Shown here: one piece after another, positions 7,208 to 16,336 of the stretch | How the letters are laid out: every line of letters starts with the position of its first letter | Numbering within the stretch: the first letter of the stretch is position 1 | Assembly (NCBI GenBank): GCA_046348995.1 | Contig: JAXMDB010000006.1 | Location: forward strand, 248,001 to 312,000 | From: JANNSX01 sp046348995 | GTDB taxonomy: Bacteria > Pseudomonadota > Alphaproteobacteria > Rhizobiales > Hyphomicrobiaceae | DNA length: 64,000 nt | Direction: 5' to 3' | Program-made: the position numbers and the translations under genes | Notes under the pieces: model-generated | Told to the model about the DNA's origin: nothing | Seen by the model: only the letters and a program-made list of their open reading frames with translations | The model's database searches: none

Positions 7208-8797
7208 ATGCCGGAAATCGACAAGCTCCAGTCACGCCTGCGCCGCGGCCTGGTCTCGCGGCGTCAGTTCATGGAGGGCGCGATCGCGCTCGGCGTCAGC
7301 GTCATCGCCGCCGAGGGGATGATGAAGAGCGCGCGGGCGGCGACGCCCAAGAAAGGCGGCACGTTCCGCGTCGGGCTCGGCGGCGCCAGCACGACCGATC
7401 TGATGGATCCGGCGACCTTCATCTCGACCTTCACGCAGATCGGCAACTCCTTCGGCCTCTACAATCAGCTGACCGAGGTCGCGCCCGACGGCAGCCTCGT
7501 GCCGGAGCTCGCCGAAAGCTTCGAGGCGACGAAGGACGCCAAGACCTGGACCTTCAAGCTGCGCAAGGGCGTCACCTTCCACGACGGCAAGACGCTGACC
7601 CCCGACGACGTCGTCGCCTCCGTCCAGCATCATCGGGGCGCCGATTCCAAATCGGCGCTGAAGCCGTTGCTCGAGCCCGTCGAGGAGATCAAGATCGACG
7701 GCGACAACATCGTCTTCAAGCTCAAGGAAGGCAACGCCGACTTCCCGTTCCTGATGAACGATTACCATCTGCCGATCTGCCCGTCGAAGGAAGGCAAGAT
7801 CGACTTCGCCTCCGGCAACGGCACCGGCCCCTACAAGTTCGTCAGCCTCGATCCGGGCGTGAAGTTCGTGCTCGATCGCAATCCGAACTACTGGAAGGAA
7901 GGCCGGGCGCACTTCGACCAGTGCGTCATGCTCGGCATTCCGGATGCGACCGCCCGGCAGAACGCGCTCGTTTCGGGTGAGGTCGACGCGATCAACCACG
8001 TCGATCTCAAAACGGCCAATCTGCTCGGTCAGACCGCCGGCATCAAGCTCGAGGAGCACACCGGCACGCAGCACTTCACGCTGCCGATGAACTGCACGGT
8101 GGCGCCCTTCGACAACGTCGACGTCAGGCTCGCGCTCAAATACGCGATCGATCGCGACGCGCTCGTCAAGGCGATCTTGTTCGGCCACGGATTGCCCGCC
8201 AACGACCATCCGATCGCGCCAGCCAACATCTACTACGCCGGTGACATCGAGCAGCGGAAGTTCGATCCGGACAAGGCGAAGTTCCATCTGAAGAAGGCCG
8301 GCATCGACAAGCTCAAGGTCGATCTTTCGGCGGCCGATACGGCCTTCGCCGGCGCGACCGATACGGCGACGCTCTATTCCGAGCAGGCGGCCAAGTGCGG
8401 CATCGAGATCAACGTCATCCGGGAGCCCAACGACGGCTACTGGACGAACGTGTGGATGAAGAAGCCGTGGAGCGCGAGCTACTGGGGCGGCCGCCCGACG
8501 GAAGATTGGATGTTCACGATCGGTTACGCCAAGGGCGGCGCTTGGAACGAGTCGTTCTGGTCGAACGACAAGTTCATGGAGCTGCTGACCACGGCACGCG
8601 CCGAGCTCGACACGACGAAGCGGCGCGAGATGTATCGCGAGATGCAGCAGATCGTGCGCGACGACGGCGGCTCGGTGATCCCGATGTATGCCAACTGGGT
8701 CGACGCACGCTCCGAGAAGGTGGCGCACGACGACAAGGTCGCGGCCAACTGGGAGCTCGACGGCTGGAAGGTGCTCGAGCGCTGGTGGTTCGCGTAA
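7208..8797 (+). CDS. Periplasmic solute-binding protein of the oligopeptide/nickel class (SBP_bac_5)
   Basis: This 529-residue protein begins with a twin-arginine signal (SRRQFMEGAIALGVSVIAA around residues 17-35) that ends near RAATPKKGG, so it should be exported folded to the periplasm. The rest is a class C binding protein: TFKLRKGVTFHDGKTLTPDD, the LRKGVTFHDG signature, and the GTGPYKFV segment are diagnostic of DppA/OppA/NikA relatives. It captures a peptide or other solute for an ABC importer. The start at 7208 follows an AAGGGAAGGA ribosome site; upstream in-frame codons are not conserved. No permease or ATPase genes accompany it, so it is an orphan binding protein here, perhaps controlled by the divergent GntR regulator. 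Confidence 0.88.
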   Translation: MPEIDKLQSRLRRGLVSRRQFMEGAIALGVSVIAAEGMMKSARAATPKKGGTFRVGLGGASTTDLMDPATFISTFTQIGNSFGLYNQLTEVAPDGSLVPELAESFEATKDAKTWTFKLRKGVTFHDGKTLTPDDVVASVQHHRGADSKSALKPLLEPVEEIKIDGDNIVFKLKEGNADFPFLMNDYHLPICPSKEGKIDFASGNGTGPYKFVSLDPGVKFVLDRNPNYWKEGRAHFDQCVMLGIPDATARQNALVSGEVDAINHVDLKTANLLGQTAGIKLEEHTGTQHFTLPMNCTVAPFDNVDVRLALKYAIDRDALVKAILFGHGLPANDHPIAPANIYYAGDIEQRKFDPDKAKFHLKKAGIDKLKVDLSAADTAFAGATDTATLYSEQAAKCGIEINVIREPNDGYWTNVWMKKPWSASYWGGRPTEDWMFTIGYAKGGAWNESFWSNDKFMELLTTARAELDTTKRREMYREMQQIVRDDGGSVIPMYANWVDARSEKVAHDDKVAANWELDGWKVLERWWFA

Positions 8798-8822
8798 GCG
8801 ATCGCAAATCCCTGACATGCGA

Positions 8823-8850
8823 ATGGCCGGGCCTGCGCCCGGCCATTTTC
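8823..8850. terminator. Rho-independent terminator, usable from both sides
   Basis: ATGGCCGGGC at 8823-8832 pairs perfectly with GCCCGGCCAT at 8837-8846 around a 4-base loop and is followed by TTT on the + strand. It lies between the convergent binding-protein and monooxygenase genes. Confidence 0.8.
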
Positions 8851-8862
8851 ATTTAGCGCCCG

Positions 8863-10104
8863 TCAGCGGCGATAGGCGAGATAGCCGCGCTGGATGCCGA
8901 TCTGGTCGGCGATGTGCTTGGCGTCGTGCCAGACGCCCCAGATGAAGGACGAGCCTCGCCGCGACAGCCACGGCAGGCCGAGGAAATAGACGCCGGGCTC
9001 GGTCGAGACGCCGCGCCGGTGCCTGGGCCTCCCCTTCTCGTCGAGGGCACCGACTTTCAGCCAGCCATAGTCGACCGAGAATCCGGTCGCCCAGATGATC
9101 GAGGTGATGCCCGCTTGCTTCAGATCGAGCGAGAGGAGCGGCTCCTTGAGATTTGGCGGCGTCGGCGGAAACACGCGCGCCTCCGGCTCGGCCGGCAGAT
9201 CGATGCCGGTGCGGGCGACGTAGGCATCGGCCTCGTCCAACACGGACAGGTAGTTCGCATCGCCCTGCGCGATATTGTCGGCGAGATCGGCGCCGAAGGT
9301 CATGACGCCGTTCTTGAAGCTTTCCGTGCGGCCGACGAGCGTCATTCCGCGAGTAGCGAGAGTTCTGAAATCGACGGTCGCACCGCCATAGGCGCCGCTC
9401 ACCGCGATCGTCACGTGCTCGCGGCCCTGCGGCGGCGCCTCCATGTCCCACAGGTTGAGCACACCGAGCCACCACACGAAGTCGCGGCCGCGATAGCTGC
9501 GGGGCGGCCGGTCGTGCGGACCGACCGAGAGCGTGACGCGGCGGCCTGAGCGCTGCAGCTCGTCGGCGATCTGAGCGCCCGACGAGCCGCCGCCGACGAC
9601 GAGCACGGCGCCTGCCGGAAGCTGCCCCGGATTGCGGTAGGCGGCCGAGTGCATCTGCAGAAGCCCCGCCTGCTCCGGAACGATCGGTGGAATGACCGGC
9701 TTCTGGAACGGGCCGGTCGCCGCGATCACGTAGCGGGCCTCGTAAGCGCCCTTCGATGTTTCGACGCTGAAGCCGCCACGACCTTCAAGCCGGCGAACCG
9801 CGGTCACCTCGACGCCGGTACGGATCGGCGCGTCGATCTTCTTGGCATAGTCGACGAGGTAGTCGGCGACGACCTCCTTGGCGGCAAAGGCGTTGGGATC
9901 GCCCTTGAACTCGAGGCCGGGGAAGCGGTCGTGCCAGGCGGGTCCGTTGGCGACGAGCGAGTCCCAGCGCTCGGAGCGCCAGCGCTCGGCGATACGGCTG
10001 CGCTCGAGGACGACGTGCGGGATGCCCGCCTTGCCCAGATGCTCGCTCATGGCGATGCCCGCCTGCCCGGCGCCGACGACCAGCGCCTCGATCTTCTCCG
10101 CCAT
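8863..10104 (-). CDS. Flavin-containing monooxygenase / CzcO-like NAD(P)-binding oxidoreductase
   Basis: The 413-residue product has two dinucleotide-binding motifs: VVGAGQAGIAMSEHL near residue 9 for FAD and VVGGGSSGAQIADEL near residue 168 for NAD(P)H. The segment WRSERWDSLVANGPAWHDRF and the conserved ATGF near the C-terminus (IIWATGFSVDYGW) match class B flavin monooxygenases and the CzcO/YUC-like subgroup. Such proteins N- or S-oxygenate soft nucleophiles or carry out Baeyer-Villiger oxidation in the cytoplasm. Substrate cannot be told from sequence. It stands alone on the minus strand, downstream of the liv operon by 83 bases in the gap 10105-10187, and might oxidise an amine imported by that system (inference). 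Confidence 0.83.
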   Translation of the reverse strand: MAEKIEALVVGAGQAGIAMSEHLGKAGIPHVVLERSRIAERWRSERWDSLVANGPAWHDRFPGLEFKGDPNAFAAKEVVADYLVDYAKKIDAPIRTGVEVTAVRRLEGRGGFSVETSKGAYEARYVIAATGPFQKPVIPPIVPEQAGLLQMHSAAYRNPGQLPAGAVLVVGGGSSGAQIADELQRSGRRVTLSVGPHDRPPRSYRGRDFVWWLGVLNLWDMEAPPQGREHVTIAVSGAYGGATVDFRTLATRGMTLVGRTESFKNGVMTFGADLADNIAQGDANYLSVLDEADAYVARTGIDLPAEPEARVFPPTPPNLKEPLLSLDLKQAGITSIIWATGFSVDYGWLKVGALDEKGRPRHRRGVSTEPGVYFLGLPWLSRRGSSFIWGVWHDAKHIADQIGIQRGYLAYRR

Positions 10105-10187
10105 GTGCTTTGCGTCCTTGTGTAGATGCCTTGCCTACAGGGGTTGGCCGGCATCCTAGTCGAAAGTCTAAATCGGAAAACGATAAT

Positions 10188-11204
10188 TTATCGAGGCATT
10201 GCTTCGCCTTTTCCGATCTCTGGCCCGGCAGGCTTTCCCCACCTGATCTGCCCCAAGGCACCGACCAAGCCCCGCGGCAAAAGCACCACGAACAGCATCA
10301 AGGTCAGGCCGAGCCCGATGTCACGAAAGTCGCCGAACTCGCGTGCGGCTTCGTCGGCGAGCATGAGAAGCGCGCCGCCGAGCACCGGTCCCCAAATCGT
10401 GCCCATGCCGCCGACGACGAGCATCGACAGCAGGAACAGGAGCTGCGAGAGCGAGAACACCGTCGGCCCGACGACCGTGAACTGCGCGGCGTAGAATCCC
10501 CCGGCGAGCCCGGTCAAGAACGCCGACACCGCGAACACCCAGAGCTGATATTTGAAGCGGCTGACGCCACGCGACATGGCGTAGCCTGGGTTGTCACGCA
10601 GCGCCTGAAAGGCGAGGCCAAGCGGACCGCGAATGACGAAAATGGAAACGATGGTCGCGAGCGCGAGCAATCCAAGACCGACATAGAAATGCGCGATGTA
10701 CCACTTCGGCCCGAGCAGCGCGCGGAATCCGAGATCACCGAACTTCGATATACCGCGCACGCCGCCGAACAACGGCATGCAGCCGGACGGCGGCGTCGTG
10801 AAACAGGCCGTATCGTTGACGATGAGGAGATACAGCATCTGCGCGATGGCGAGCGTCAGCAGCGCCACGTAAGGGCCCTTCAGGCGCAAGCACGCGAGGC
10901 CGATGACGAGACTGAGGCCGACGGTCACGAGGGCGGCTATCGGCATGGCGAGCAAGAGCGGCGCAGCGAAGTAGTAGCCGAGCATCGCCGTCGTGTAGGC
11001 GCCGACGGCGAACAACGCCATCTGCCCGAGCGAGAAGATGCCGGCGACGCCGAGCACGAGGTTCCACTGCGTGACGACGATCGCCCAGATGAAGAACAGC
11101 GTCATCTGCGTGACGATGTATCGGGTCGAGGTGAGGAACGGCACCATCGCCATCAGCACGACGATGGCCAAGGTGACGAGGAGATCGCGCTTCAACGGGC
11201 TCAC
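10188..11204 (-). CDS. livM: Branched-chain amino acid-type ABC transporter permease, LivM family
   Basis: The 338-residue, very hydrophobic protein has about ten predicted membrane segments beginning near residue 8 (LLVTLAIVVLMAMVPFL). The LGVAGIFSLGQMALFAVGAY segment and ALRDNPGYAMSRGVSRFKYQ coupling region are characteristic of LivM. The GTG start at 11204 overlaps the livH stop (GTGA). A long frame continues upstream on this strand but is not conserved. It forms the translocation pore with LivH in the inner membrane. It is the last gene of livG-livF-livH-livM. Confidence 0.88.
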   Translation of the reverse strand: MSPLKRDLLVTLAIVVLMAMVPFLTSTRYIVTQMTLFFIWAIVVTQWNLVLGVAGIFSLGQMALFAVGAYTTAMLGYYFAAPLLLAMPIAALVTVGLSLVIGLACLRLKGPYVALLTLAIAQMLYLLIVNDTACFTTPPSGCMPLFGGVRGISKFGDLGFRALLGPKWYIAHFYVGLGLLALATIVSIFVIRGPLGLAFQALRDNPGYAMSRGVSRFKYQLWVFAVSAFLTGLAGGFYAAQFTVVGPTVFSLSQLLFLLSMLVVGGMGTIWGPVLGGALLMLADEAAREFGDFRDIGLGLTLMLFVVLLPRGLVGALGQIRWGKPAGPEIGKGEAMPR

Positions 11205-12079
11205 AGCCGCACCACCTGCTTCTGGCCGAACAGGCCGTACGGTCGCCAAATGAGCACGACGATCACGAGCAGCAGCAACAGGGCGAAGGAGTATTGGACA
11301 CCAAGGTTGTATTGCGCCGTCGCCTCGAGCAGGCCGAGCGCGATGGCTGCGATGACGGCGCCCGTCACATTGCCGAGGCCGGCGACGATGCAGATGATGA
11401 AGGCCTTCAGCATCGGATCGCCGCCCATGTTGGGCAGCAGCGAGGCGAGCGAGCTCACCATGATGCCGGAGACGGCGGCGAGCCCGCCTGAGATCGCCAG
11501 CACCAGCGCATAGATGAAGCTCACGCGCACGCCCATGAGTTGCGCTGCCTCGCGGTTCTGGGCGGTGGCGCGGATGGCGCGGCCGAGCCGGGTGCGCCTC
11601 AGCACGAGCGCCACCACGATCATCAGCCCGAGCGCGACGCCTAAGATGAGCAGGTTCTGATTGGGGATGTGCACGTTGCCGATGACGATGTCGCCGTCGA
11701 CGCGCAAGGGTTGTGAGGTCGGCTGCGGACCGAAACCCCGCAGGATCAGGTTTTCGAGGATGGCACCGAAGCCGATGGTGGCGATGAAGACGCGCGTCTC
11801 GAACTCGTTGCCGCCGAGCATCGGCGCGGCCGTCGTCGCATAGACGAGGAGACCGACGAGCCCGCAGACGACGATCGCCGCAACGAGCCCGGCGATCGCG
11901 GGAAGCCCGAGCGTCGACATGACGTAGAGACACACATAGCCGCCGAGCGCGAGCAGCGCCCCGTGCGCCATGTTGAGCATGTTGAGCGAGCCGTAGACGA
12001 GCGACAGCCCGATCGTCGACACCGCGTACATGGCACCGAGCGTCAGCCCCGAAGCGATGATCTGGACGATGACATCCAT
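11201..12079 (-). CDS. livH: Branched-chain amino acid-type ABC transporter permease, LivH family
   Basis: This 292-residue integral membrane protein shows LivH hallmarks: SGLTLGAMYAVSTIGLSLVY followed by GSLNMLNMAHGALLALGGYV, and the coupling loop RRTRLGRAIRATAQNREAAQ. It pairs with LivM. The gene lies 3 bases after livF, and its stop overlaps the livM start. The LivH/LivM family carries branched-chain amino acids but also urea, amides and other nitrogen compounds, so the name does not fix the substrate. Confidence 0.9.
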   Translation of the reverse strand: MDVIVQIIASGLTLGAMYAVSTIGLSLVYGSLNMLNMAHGALLALGGYVCLYVMSTLGLPAIAGLVAAIVVCGLVGLLVYATTAAPMLGGNEFETRVFIATIGFGAILENLILRGFGPQPTSQPLRVDGDIVIGNVHIPNQNLLILGVALGLMIVVALVLRRTRLGRAIRATAQNREAAQLMGVRVSFIYALVLAISGGLAAVSGIMVSSLASLLPNMGGDPMLKAFIICIVAGLGNVTGAVIAAIALGLLEATAQYNLGVQYSFALLLLLVIVVLIWRPYGLFGQKQVVRL

Positions 12080-12082
12080 GGC

Positions 12083-12799
12083 TCAGGCTCCGAGATAGGT
12101 CGCGAGGATCTCCGGCCGCGCCATCAGCTCGGGCCCGGCTCCCGACCAGACGAAGGTGCCGTGATCGAGCAGATGGATGCGGTCGGCCTTGTCGGCGACG
12201 CGCGTCGCGTTCTCTTCGACGAGCAGGATCGTGCGGCCCGACCGTTTCAACGTCATGACCACCTCGAAGATCTGATCGATGATGATGGGGGCGAGGCCGA
12301 GCGAAGGCTCGTCCAGCATGAGCACGCGCGCGTCCGCCATCAGGCCGCGCCCGATGCCGCACATGCGCCGCTCGCCACCCGACAGCGTGCTCGCGACCTG
12401 ATGCCGGCGCTCCTTCAAGCGCGGCAACAGAGAGAAGACCTCTTCCAACCGCGTCTCCATCTGCCGCGCGGCGGCGGGCAGGAAGGCGCCCATTTGCAGG
12501 TTCTCCAGCACCGTCATCTCCGGAAACAGCAGGTCGCCTTGCGGTACCTGCACGATGCCGGCGGCGACGATCTCGTCGGCGCGGAGCCGCTCGATCGCCC
12601 GGCCATCGAGCGTGATCGTGCCGGCGCTCGCGCGGACGAGGCCGGAGATGGTGCGCAACAGCGTCGACTTGCCGTGGCCGTTCGGGCCGACGATGGCGAC
12701 GAGACTGCCTGCCTCGACGTCGAGCGACAGCCCCTTGAGGATGTCCTGGCCTTGATAGCCAGCCTTGAGACCGTCGATGCCAAGCAGCGGCTCACCCAT
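12083..12799 (-). CDS. livF: ABC transporter ATP-binding protein, LivF family
   Basis: The 238-residue ATPase has Walker A GPNGHGKST at residues 38-46, the ABC signature LSGGERR, and Walker B VLMLDEPSLGLAP. Its length and the GLKAGYQGQDILKGLSLDVE opening fit LivF. The start overlaps the 3' end of livG by 8 bases. It powers the LivHM permease on the cytoplasmic face. Confidence 0.9.
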   Translation of the reverse strand: MGEPLLGIDGLKAGYQGQDILKGLSLDVEAGSLVAIVGPNGHGKSTLLRTISGLVRASAGTITLDGRAIERLRADEIVAAGIVQVPQGDLLFPEMTVLENLQMGAFLPAAARQMETRLEEVFSLLPRLKERRHQVASTLSGGERRMCGIGRGLMADARVLMLDEPSLGLAPIIIDQIFEVVMTLKRSGRTILLVEENATRVADKADRIHLLDHGTFVWSGAGPELMARPEILATYLGA

Positions 12800-13592
12800 G
12801 GGCCGCGTCCCCGATCACGGCCGCGAGCCTCTGCGAGGCGCCTTCGCCGAGGTAGACGTCGATGACCGTCCGGTCGCGCACGAGGCCACCGGGCGAGCCC
12901 TCGTAGATCTTCTCGCCGTGGTGGAGGATCATGACGCGCGTCGACAGCGCCACGAGAAACCGCATCACATGCTCGATCAGGATGACGGTGATCCCCCGCG
13001 TCTTCAGCGAGCGCACGAGCCCCATCATCTGGTCGATCTCGCGCGCGTTGAGGCCACCCACCGGCTCGTCCATCAGGATCAGGCGGGGCTCGGTCGCTAT
13101 GGCACTTGCAAGCATCAGGAGCTTGCGGTCAAGAACCGGGAGCTTGCCGGTGATCTGGTGCTGGCGTGCCGTCAGGCCAGCGAAGGCCAACGCCTCGTCT
13201 GCCCGATCCTCCGTCTCCCGGCCGAGGCTCAGCCCCGGCGTTGCCCGGTCGGCGCGGCCGAAATAGGCGGCGAGCCGCACCGTATCGCGCACCGAGAGCG
13301 TGTCGAAGCCGGCGTTGAGCTGGAAGGTGCGGGCGATGCCGGCATGGCAGATCGCCTCGGGGTTTGCGTGGGTCACGTCTCGCCCTTCGAAGACGATCGT
13401 GCCCGCAGTTGCCGGATTGAGGCCCGAGATCACCTCGAACAACGTCGTTTTTCCGGCACCGTTCGGACCGCCGATCCCGAGCACCTCTCCCGGCGCCACG
13501 TCGAACGAGAGGTCCTTCACGGCGGCCAGAGCGCCGAAGGTCTTCGTGACGTGACCGACGGATAGAATCGGCGTGACCTGTGCGTCGGCCAT
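12792..13592 (-). CDS. livG: ABC transporter ATP-binding protein, LivG family
   Basis: The 266-residue ATPase has Walker A GPNGAGKTT and Walker B LILMDEPVGGLNARE, and the LivG-type C-terminal YEGSPGGLVRDRTVIDVYLG. The usual LSGGQ-like signature is replaced by KLPVLDRKLLML, a divergence seen in one LivG subgroup in my recollection. I begin at the ATG at 13592, directly preceded by GGGGAGGGAC, a strong ribosome site; the frame extends to 13673 without conserved sequence. It heads the livGFHM operon and is divergent from aguB about 100 bases away. Confidence 0.88.
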   Translation of the reverse strand: MADAQVTPILSVGHVTKTFGALAAVKDLSFDVAPGEVLGIGGPNGAGKTTLFEVISGLNPATAGTIVFEGRDVTHANPEAICHAGIARTFQLNAGFDTLSVRDTVRLAAYFGRADRATPGLSLGRETEDRADEALAFAGLTARQHQITGKLPVLDRKLLMLASAIATEPRLILMDEPVGGLNAREIDQMMGLVRSLKTRGITVILIEHVMRFLVALSTRVMILHHGEKIYEGSPGGLVRDRTVIDVYLGEGASQRLAAVIGDAAHG

Positions 13593-13694
13593 GTCCCTCC
13601 CCAACGGCGCGTGCATGCACGCAAACGCTAGCGCATCTCGCTCGATTGTGGAAATGCTCGTAGCGGCCGGCAACCCTGCACGATGGAGATCAAG

Positions 13695-14591
13695 ATGCGT
13701 AACGTGACCGTCGCCGTGACCCAGATGGCCTGCTCATCCGACCGCACCACGAACATCCGCGCTGCCTCGATGCTCGTCGAGGAGGCTGCCGCCAAGGGCG
13801 CGCAGGTCGTCGTGTTGCAGGAGCTGTTCGAGACGCCGTACTTCTGCATCGAGATCGACAAGCGCCACCTCGACGAGGCAACGCCACTGGCCAAGAACCC
13901 GGCGGTCGCGGCGATGCGCAAGCTCGCGGCCAAGCACGACATCGTCGTGCCGGTCTGCTTCTACGAGCTCGGAGACGATGGCCGCCGGTTCAACACGCTC
14001 GCCATCATCGATGCCGGTGGCGACATTCTCGGCTGCTACCGCAAGAGCCACATCCCGGATTTTCCGGCCTACGAGGAGGCGCAGTATTTCGCGCCCGGCG
14101 ATACCGGGTTCAAGGTGTGGCAGACGAAGTACGTGCGGCTCGGTGCGGGCATCTGCTGGGATCAATGGTTTCCGGAAGCCGCGCGCAGCATGACGCTCAT
14201 GGGGGCCGAGCTCTTGATGTACCCGACGGCGATCGGACGGCCGCTCGTGAAGGGGACGCATGAGCCCGAAAACTCCTGCCCGCATTGGCAGCGCACGATG
14301 CAAGGCCATGCGGCGGCGAATATGATCCCGCTCGCCGCCTCGAACCGTATCGGCATCGAGGCCGCCGGCGCGCATCGCACCGAGTTTTATGGCTCGTCGT
14401 TCCTCGCCAATGAGACCGGCGAGAAGATCGCGGAGCTCGACGACCACACGCAAGGTATCGCGCTCGCGACTTTCGATCTCGATCGCATCGCGGCGTTCCG
14501 CAAATACTGGGGCATCTTCCGCACGCGGCGGCCGGACCTCTACGGCCCGATCACGAGCGAGCCGGGACCGAGCTATTTGATGGGGCGGTAA
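13695..14591 (+). CDS. aguB: N-carbamoylputrescine amidase
   Basis: The 298-residue nitrilase-superfamily protein hydrolyses N-carbamoylputrescine to putrescine, carbon dioxide and ammonia, the last step of the agmatine route to putrescine. The catalytic triad is visible: E43 in LQELFETPYF, K117 in YRKSHIPDFPAYEEAQYF, and C154 in GICWDQWFPEAAR. The PENSCPHWQRTMQGHAAANM segment also matches AguB. I choose the ATG at 13695 because GGAG lies six bases ahead of it and MRNVTVAVTQMAC is the normal family start; an ATG at 13683 is in frame. It sits between a liv transporter and a binding-protein/deacetylase pair on the other strand, suggesting imported substituted polyamines as substrates. Confidence 0.9.
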   Translation: MRNVTVAVTQMACSSDRTTNIRAASMLVEEAAAKGAQVVVLQELFETPYFCIEIDKRHLDEATPLAKNPAVAAMRKLAAKHDIVVPVCFYELGDDGRRFNTLAIIDAGGDILGCYRKSHIPDFPAYEEAQYFAPGDTGFKVWQTKYVRLGAGICWDQWFPEAARSMTLMGAELLMYPTAIGRPLVKGTHEPENSCPHWQRTMQGHAAANMIPLAASNRIGIEAAGAHRTEFYGSSFLANETGEKIAELDDHTQGIALATFDLDRIAAFRKYWGIFRTRRPDLYGPITSEPGPSYLMGR

Positions 14592-14969
14592 AGTGCTCCA
14601 GGCTCTGCCGTTCGACGAAGCCTCTCCTCCCCCTCTTTATGGGGGAGGACCGCGCGCCTTGGACTTAGATCCGAAGGGGCTAAGTCCTTAGGCGCGCCAA
14701 GGTGGGGGTGCGCGTGCCGCAACACGGAAGGCAGGGGCCTTACATCGGCTCTAAGCTACCGGCAATCACGTCGACATTGACACGCAGTGGTCATCGCATC
14801 TTCGCGCGGACATTCGCACACACCGATGGCATTGCGCGTACAGGACGACCACCCCCACCTCTGTTCGCCTAAGGGTTTAGCTCGCCGCTAAACCCAAGGC
14901 GAACAGTCCTCCCCCATACGAAGGGGGAGGATGTACGCGGCGCTGCGATGGCCCTCGCCTCAAGCAGGA
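14592..14969. other. Gene-free convergent spacer dominated by palindromes
   Basis: No coding sequence is supported in these 378 bases between the convergent aguB and binding-protein genes. The centre (about 14710-14850) is unremarkable; the two flanks hold the nested inverted-repeat element listed at 14626-14930. Confidence 0.7.
14626..14930. repeat. Nested palindromic intergenic element with mirrored arms
   Basis: A hairpin CCTCCCCC-N7-GGGGGAGG at 14626-14648 recurs at 14908-14930. Inside these lie a longer hairpin at 14652-14697 (GCGCGCCTTGGACTTAG against CTAAGTCCTTAGGCGCGC) and another at 14861-14905 (CTGTTCGCCTAAGGGTTTAG and its near complement). Inside those, GGTGGGGGT at 14701-14709 faces ACCCCCACC at 14851-14859. 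The order of parts on the right mirrors that on the left, so the whole is one inverted unit of about 305 bases. It may be a degenerate non-coding repeat, and it may also end both convergent transcripts. Confidence 0.7.
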
Positions 14970-16304
14970 TCACCCCTTGATCCACGGCGGGAGCATGAAC
15001 TTCGCCGTGCCGTAGGGCGCGGGCGCGATGAGGCCCGGTCCCTTCGTATAGTCCTGGATCTGCAGGAACTGATGCGGCATGCCGAGCGAGCTGTCCGCCG
15101 TCTGCGTCGGATAGGTGTAGGCCGCCTGCTCGTCCTTGATGAACCGCGTCGTGCCGGTGACGCCGCGCCAGATCATGATGCGCATGCGGTCGGCAACCTT
15201 CCGGTTCTGGTCGGCATTGCCGGGCTCGCCCGAGCCGCCGGCAAGCGCTGCCGCCGTCGCCCAGACCATCGCGCCGTCATAGGATTGCGCGCCCGAGTTG
15301 TGCCCGGCATTGGCACCGAACTTCGCCTTGTAGCGCGTCTCGAAGGCCTGACCGATCTCGTCCTGCAGGGCGCCGACGACGGTTGCGAACAGGATGCCGT
15401 TCGTCGCCTCCTTGCCGATCTCGCGGAAGGCCGGGATCGAGGGGCCGTACTGCATGTAGATGAGCGACGGTGTCGGGTTCGGCGCGAATTGCACGGCGAA
15501 GGCGGCCAAGTCGGCCGGCAGGAAGTGGGTGATGCAGATGACGGCCGGCGGGTCCTGGCGGATCTTGGCGAGCGTCGGGCCCCATTCGGAGATCGGCACG
15601 TTGACGGTCTCGAACAGGCTGATCTCCCAGCCGAAGTCGGCGGCCTTCTCCTTCACCGCGTTGGCGATGTTGGCGGCATAGACGCCAGCCGACAGGATCA
15701 CCGCCATCTTGTTGTTGGCACGCTTGTACTGGCCGCTCTCCTCGAGCCCCTGCACGAACTTGAGGAAGCCCGGACCGTACCAGTATTCGGCCGGGTCGCC
15801 CATGAACGAGCCGAAGTACTTCGCCGGATCGGACTTGATCAGGTTGTTGTGGCCGATCGTCGTGTCGTAGTGCACGTAGATGATGCCCGCATCCGCGATG
15901 ACGTCCTGGATCGCGGTGCCCGAGCCGATGTTGTAGCCGTTGAGCACCGCGTGCACGGCATTGCGGTCGATGAGACGCTGCACCGCCTGCACGTTGGTCG
16001 CATCGCCCATCTGCTTGGTATCTTCGAAATAGGGCTCGAGCGGCCGGCCGAGAATGCCGCCCAGCGCATTGATCTCCTCACACGCCAGCGTCAGACCGTT
16101 CTTGAACTCGACCCCGTCGGCGGCGGCGAAATCGGTGAGCGGGGCCGCCTGCCCGACCGGGATCGGGTCGCCGGCTGCCCGCGCGCCGTCGTTGAGGGAG
16201 GCGAGCAGTGCCGCGCTACCGCCGAGCACAGCCGCGCCTTTCAGCATATCGCGACGGCTCGGAATGACGTTCGGCTTGGCAAGCTCCTTGGACTTCTCGG
16301 TCAT
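14970..16304 (-). CDS. Periplasmic binding protein of the Leu/Ile/Val/amide class (Peripla_BP_6) with Tat signal
   Basis: The 444-residue product starts at an ATG preceded by GGGAGGAGG. It opens with a twin-arginine signal (IPSRRDMLKGAAVLGGSAALL, about residues 17-37) and cleavage probably near GARAAGDPIP. The mature part is a type I periplasmic binding protein: VGQAAPLTDFAAADGVEF, CEEINALGGILGRPLEPYFE and the later NSGAQSYDGAMVW segment. It should feed a LivFGHM-type importer; the livGFHM operon 1.4 kb away, lacking its own binding protein, is the obvious partner. It follows the HDAC-like gene by 32 bases in the same operon, hinting at an acylated polyamine or amide ligand (inference). Confidence 0.85.
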   Translation of the reverse strand: MTEKSKELAKPNVIPSRRDMLKGAAVLGGSAALLASLNDGARAAGDPIPVGQAAPLTDFAAADGVEFKNGLTLACEEINALGGILGRPLEPYFEDTKQMGDATNVQAVQRLIDRNAVHAVLNGYNIGSGTAIQDVIADAGIIYVHYDTTIGHNNLIKSDPAKYFGSFMGDPAEYWYGPGFLKFVQGLEESGQYKRANNKMAVILSAGVYAANIANAVKEKAADFGWEISLFETVNVPISEWGPTLAKIRQDPPAVICITHFLPADLAAFAVQFAPNPTPSLIYMQYGPSIPAFREIGKEATNGILFATVVGALQDEIGQAFETRYKAKFGANAGHNSGAQSYDGAMVWATAAALAGGSGEPGNADQNRKVADRMRIMIWRGVTGTTRFIKDEQAAYTYPTQTADSSLGMPHQFLQIQDYTKGPGLIAPAPYGTAKFMLPPWIKG

Positions 16305-16336
16305 AGGGTCCTCCTCCCGGTGTTGTTCTCTGAAAG

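Noticed and set aside
10110..11513. Plus-strand frame of 467 codons across livM and livH
   Set aside because: The translation is charged and motif-free; the minus strand carries a complete liv operon with ATGA-type overlaps.
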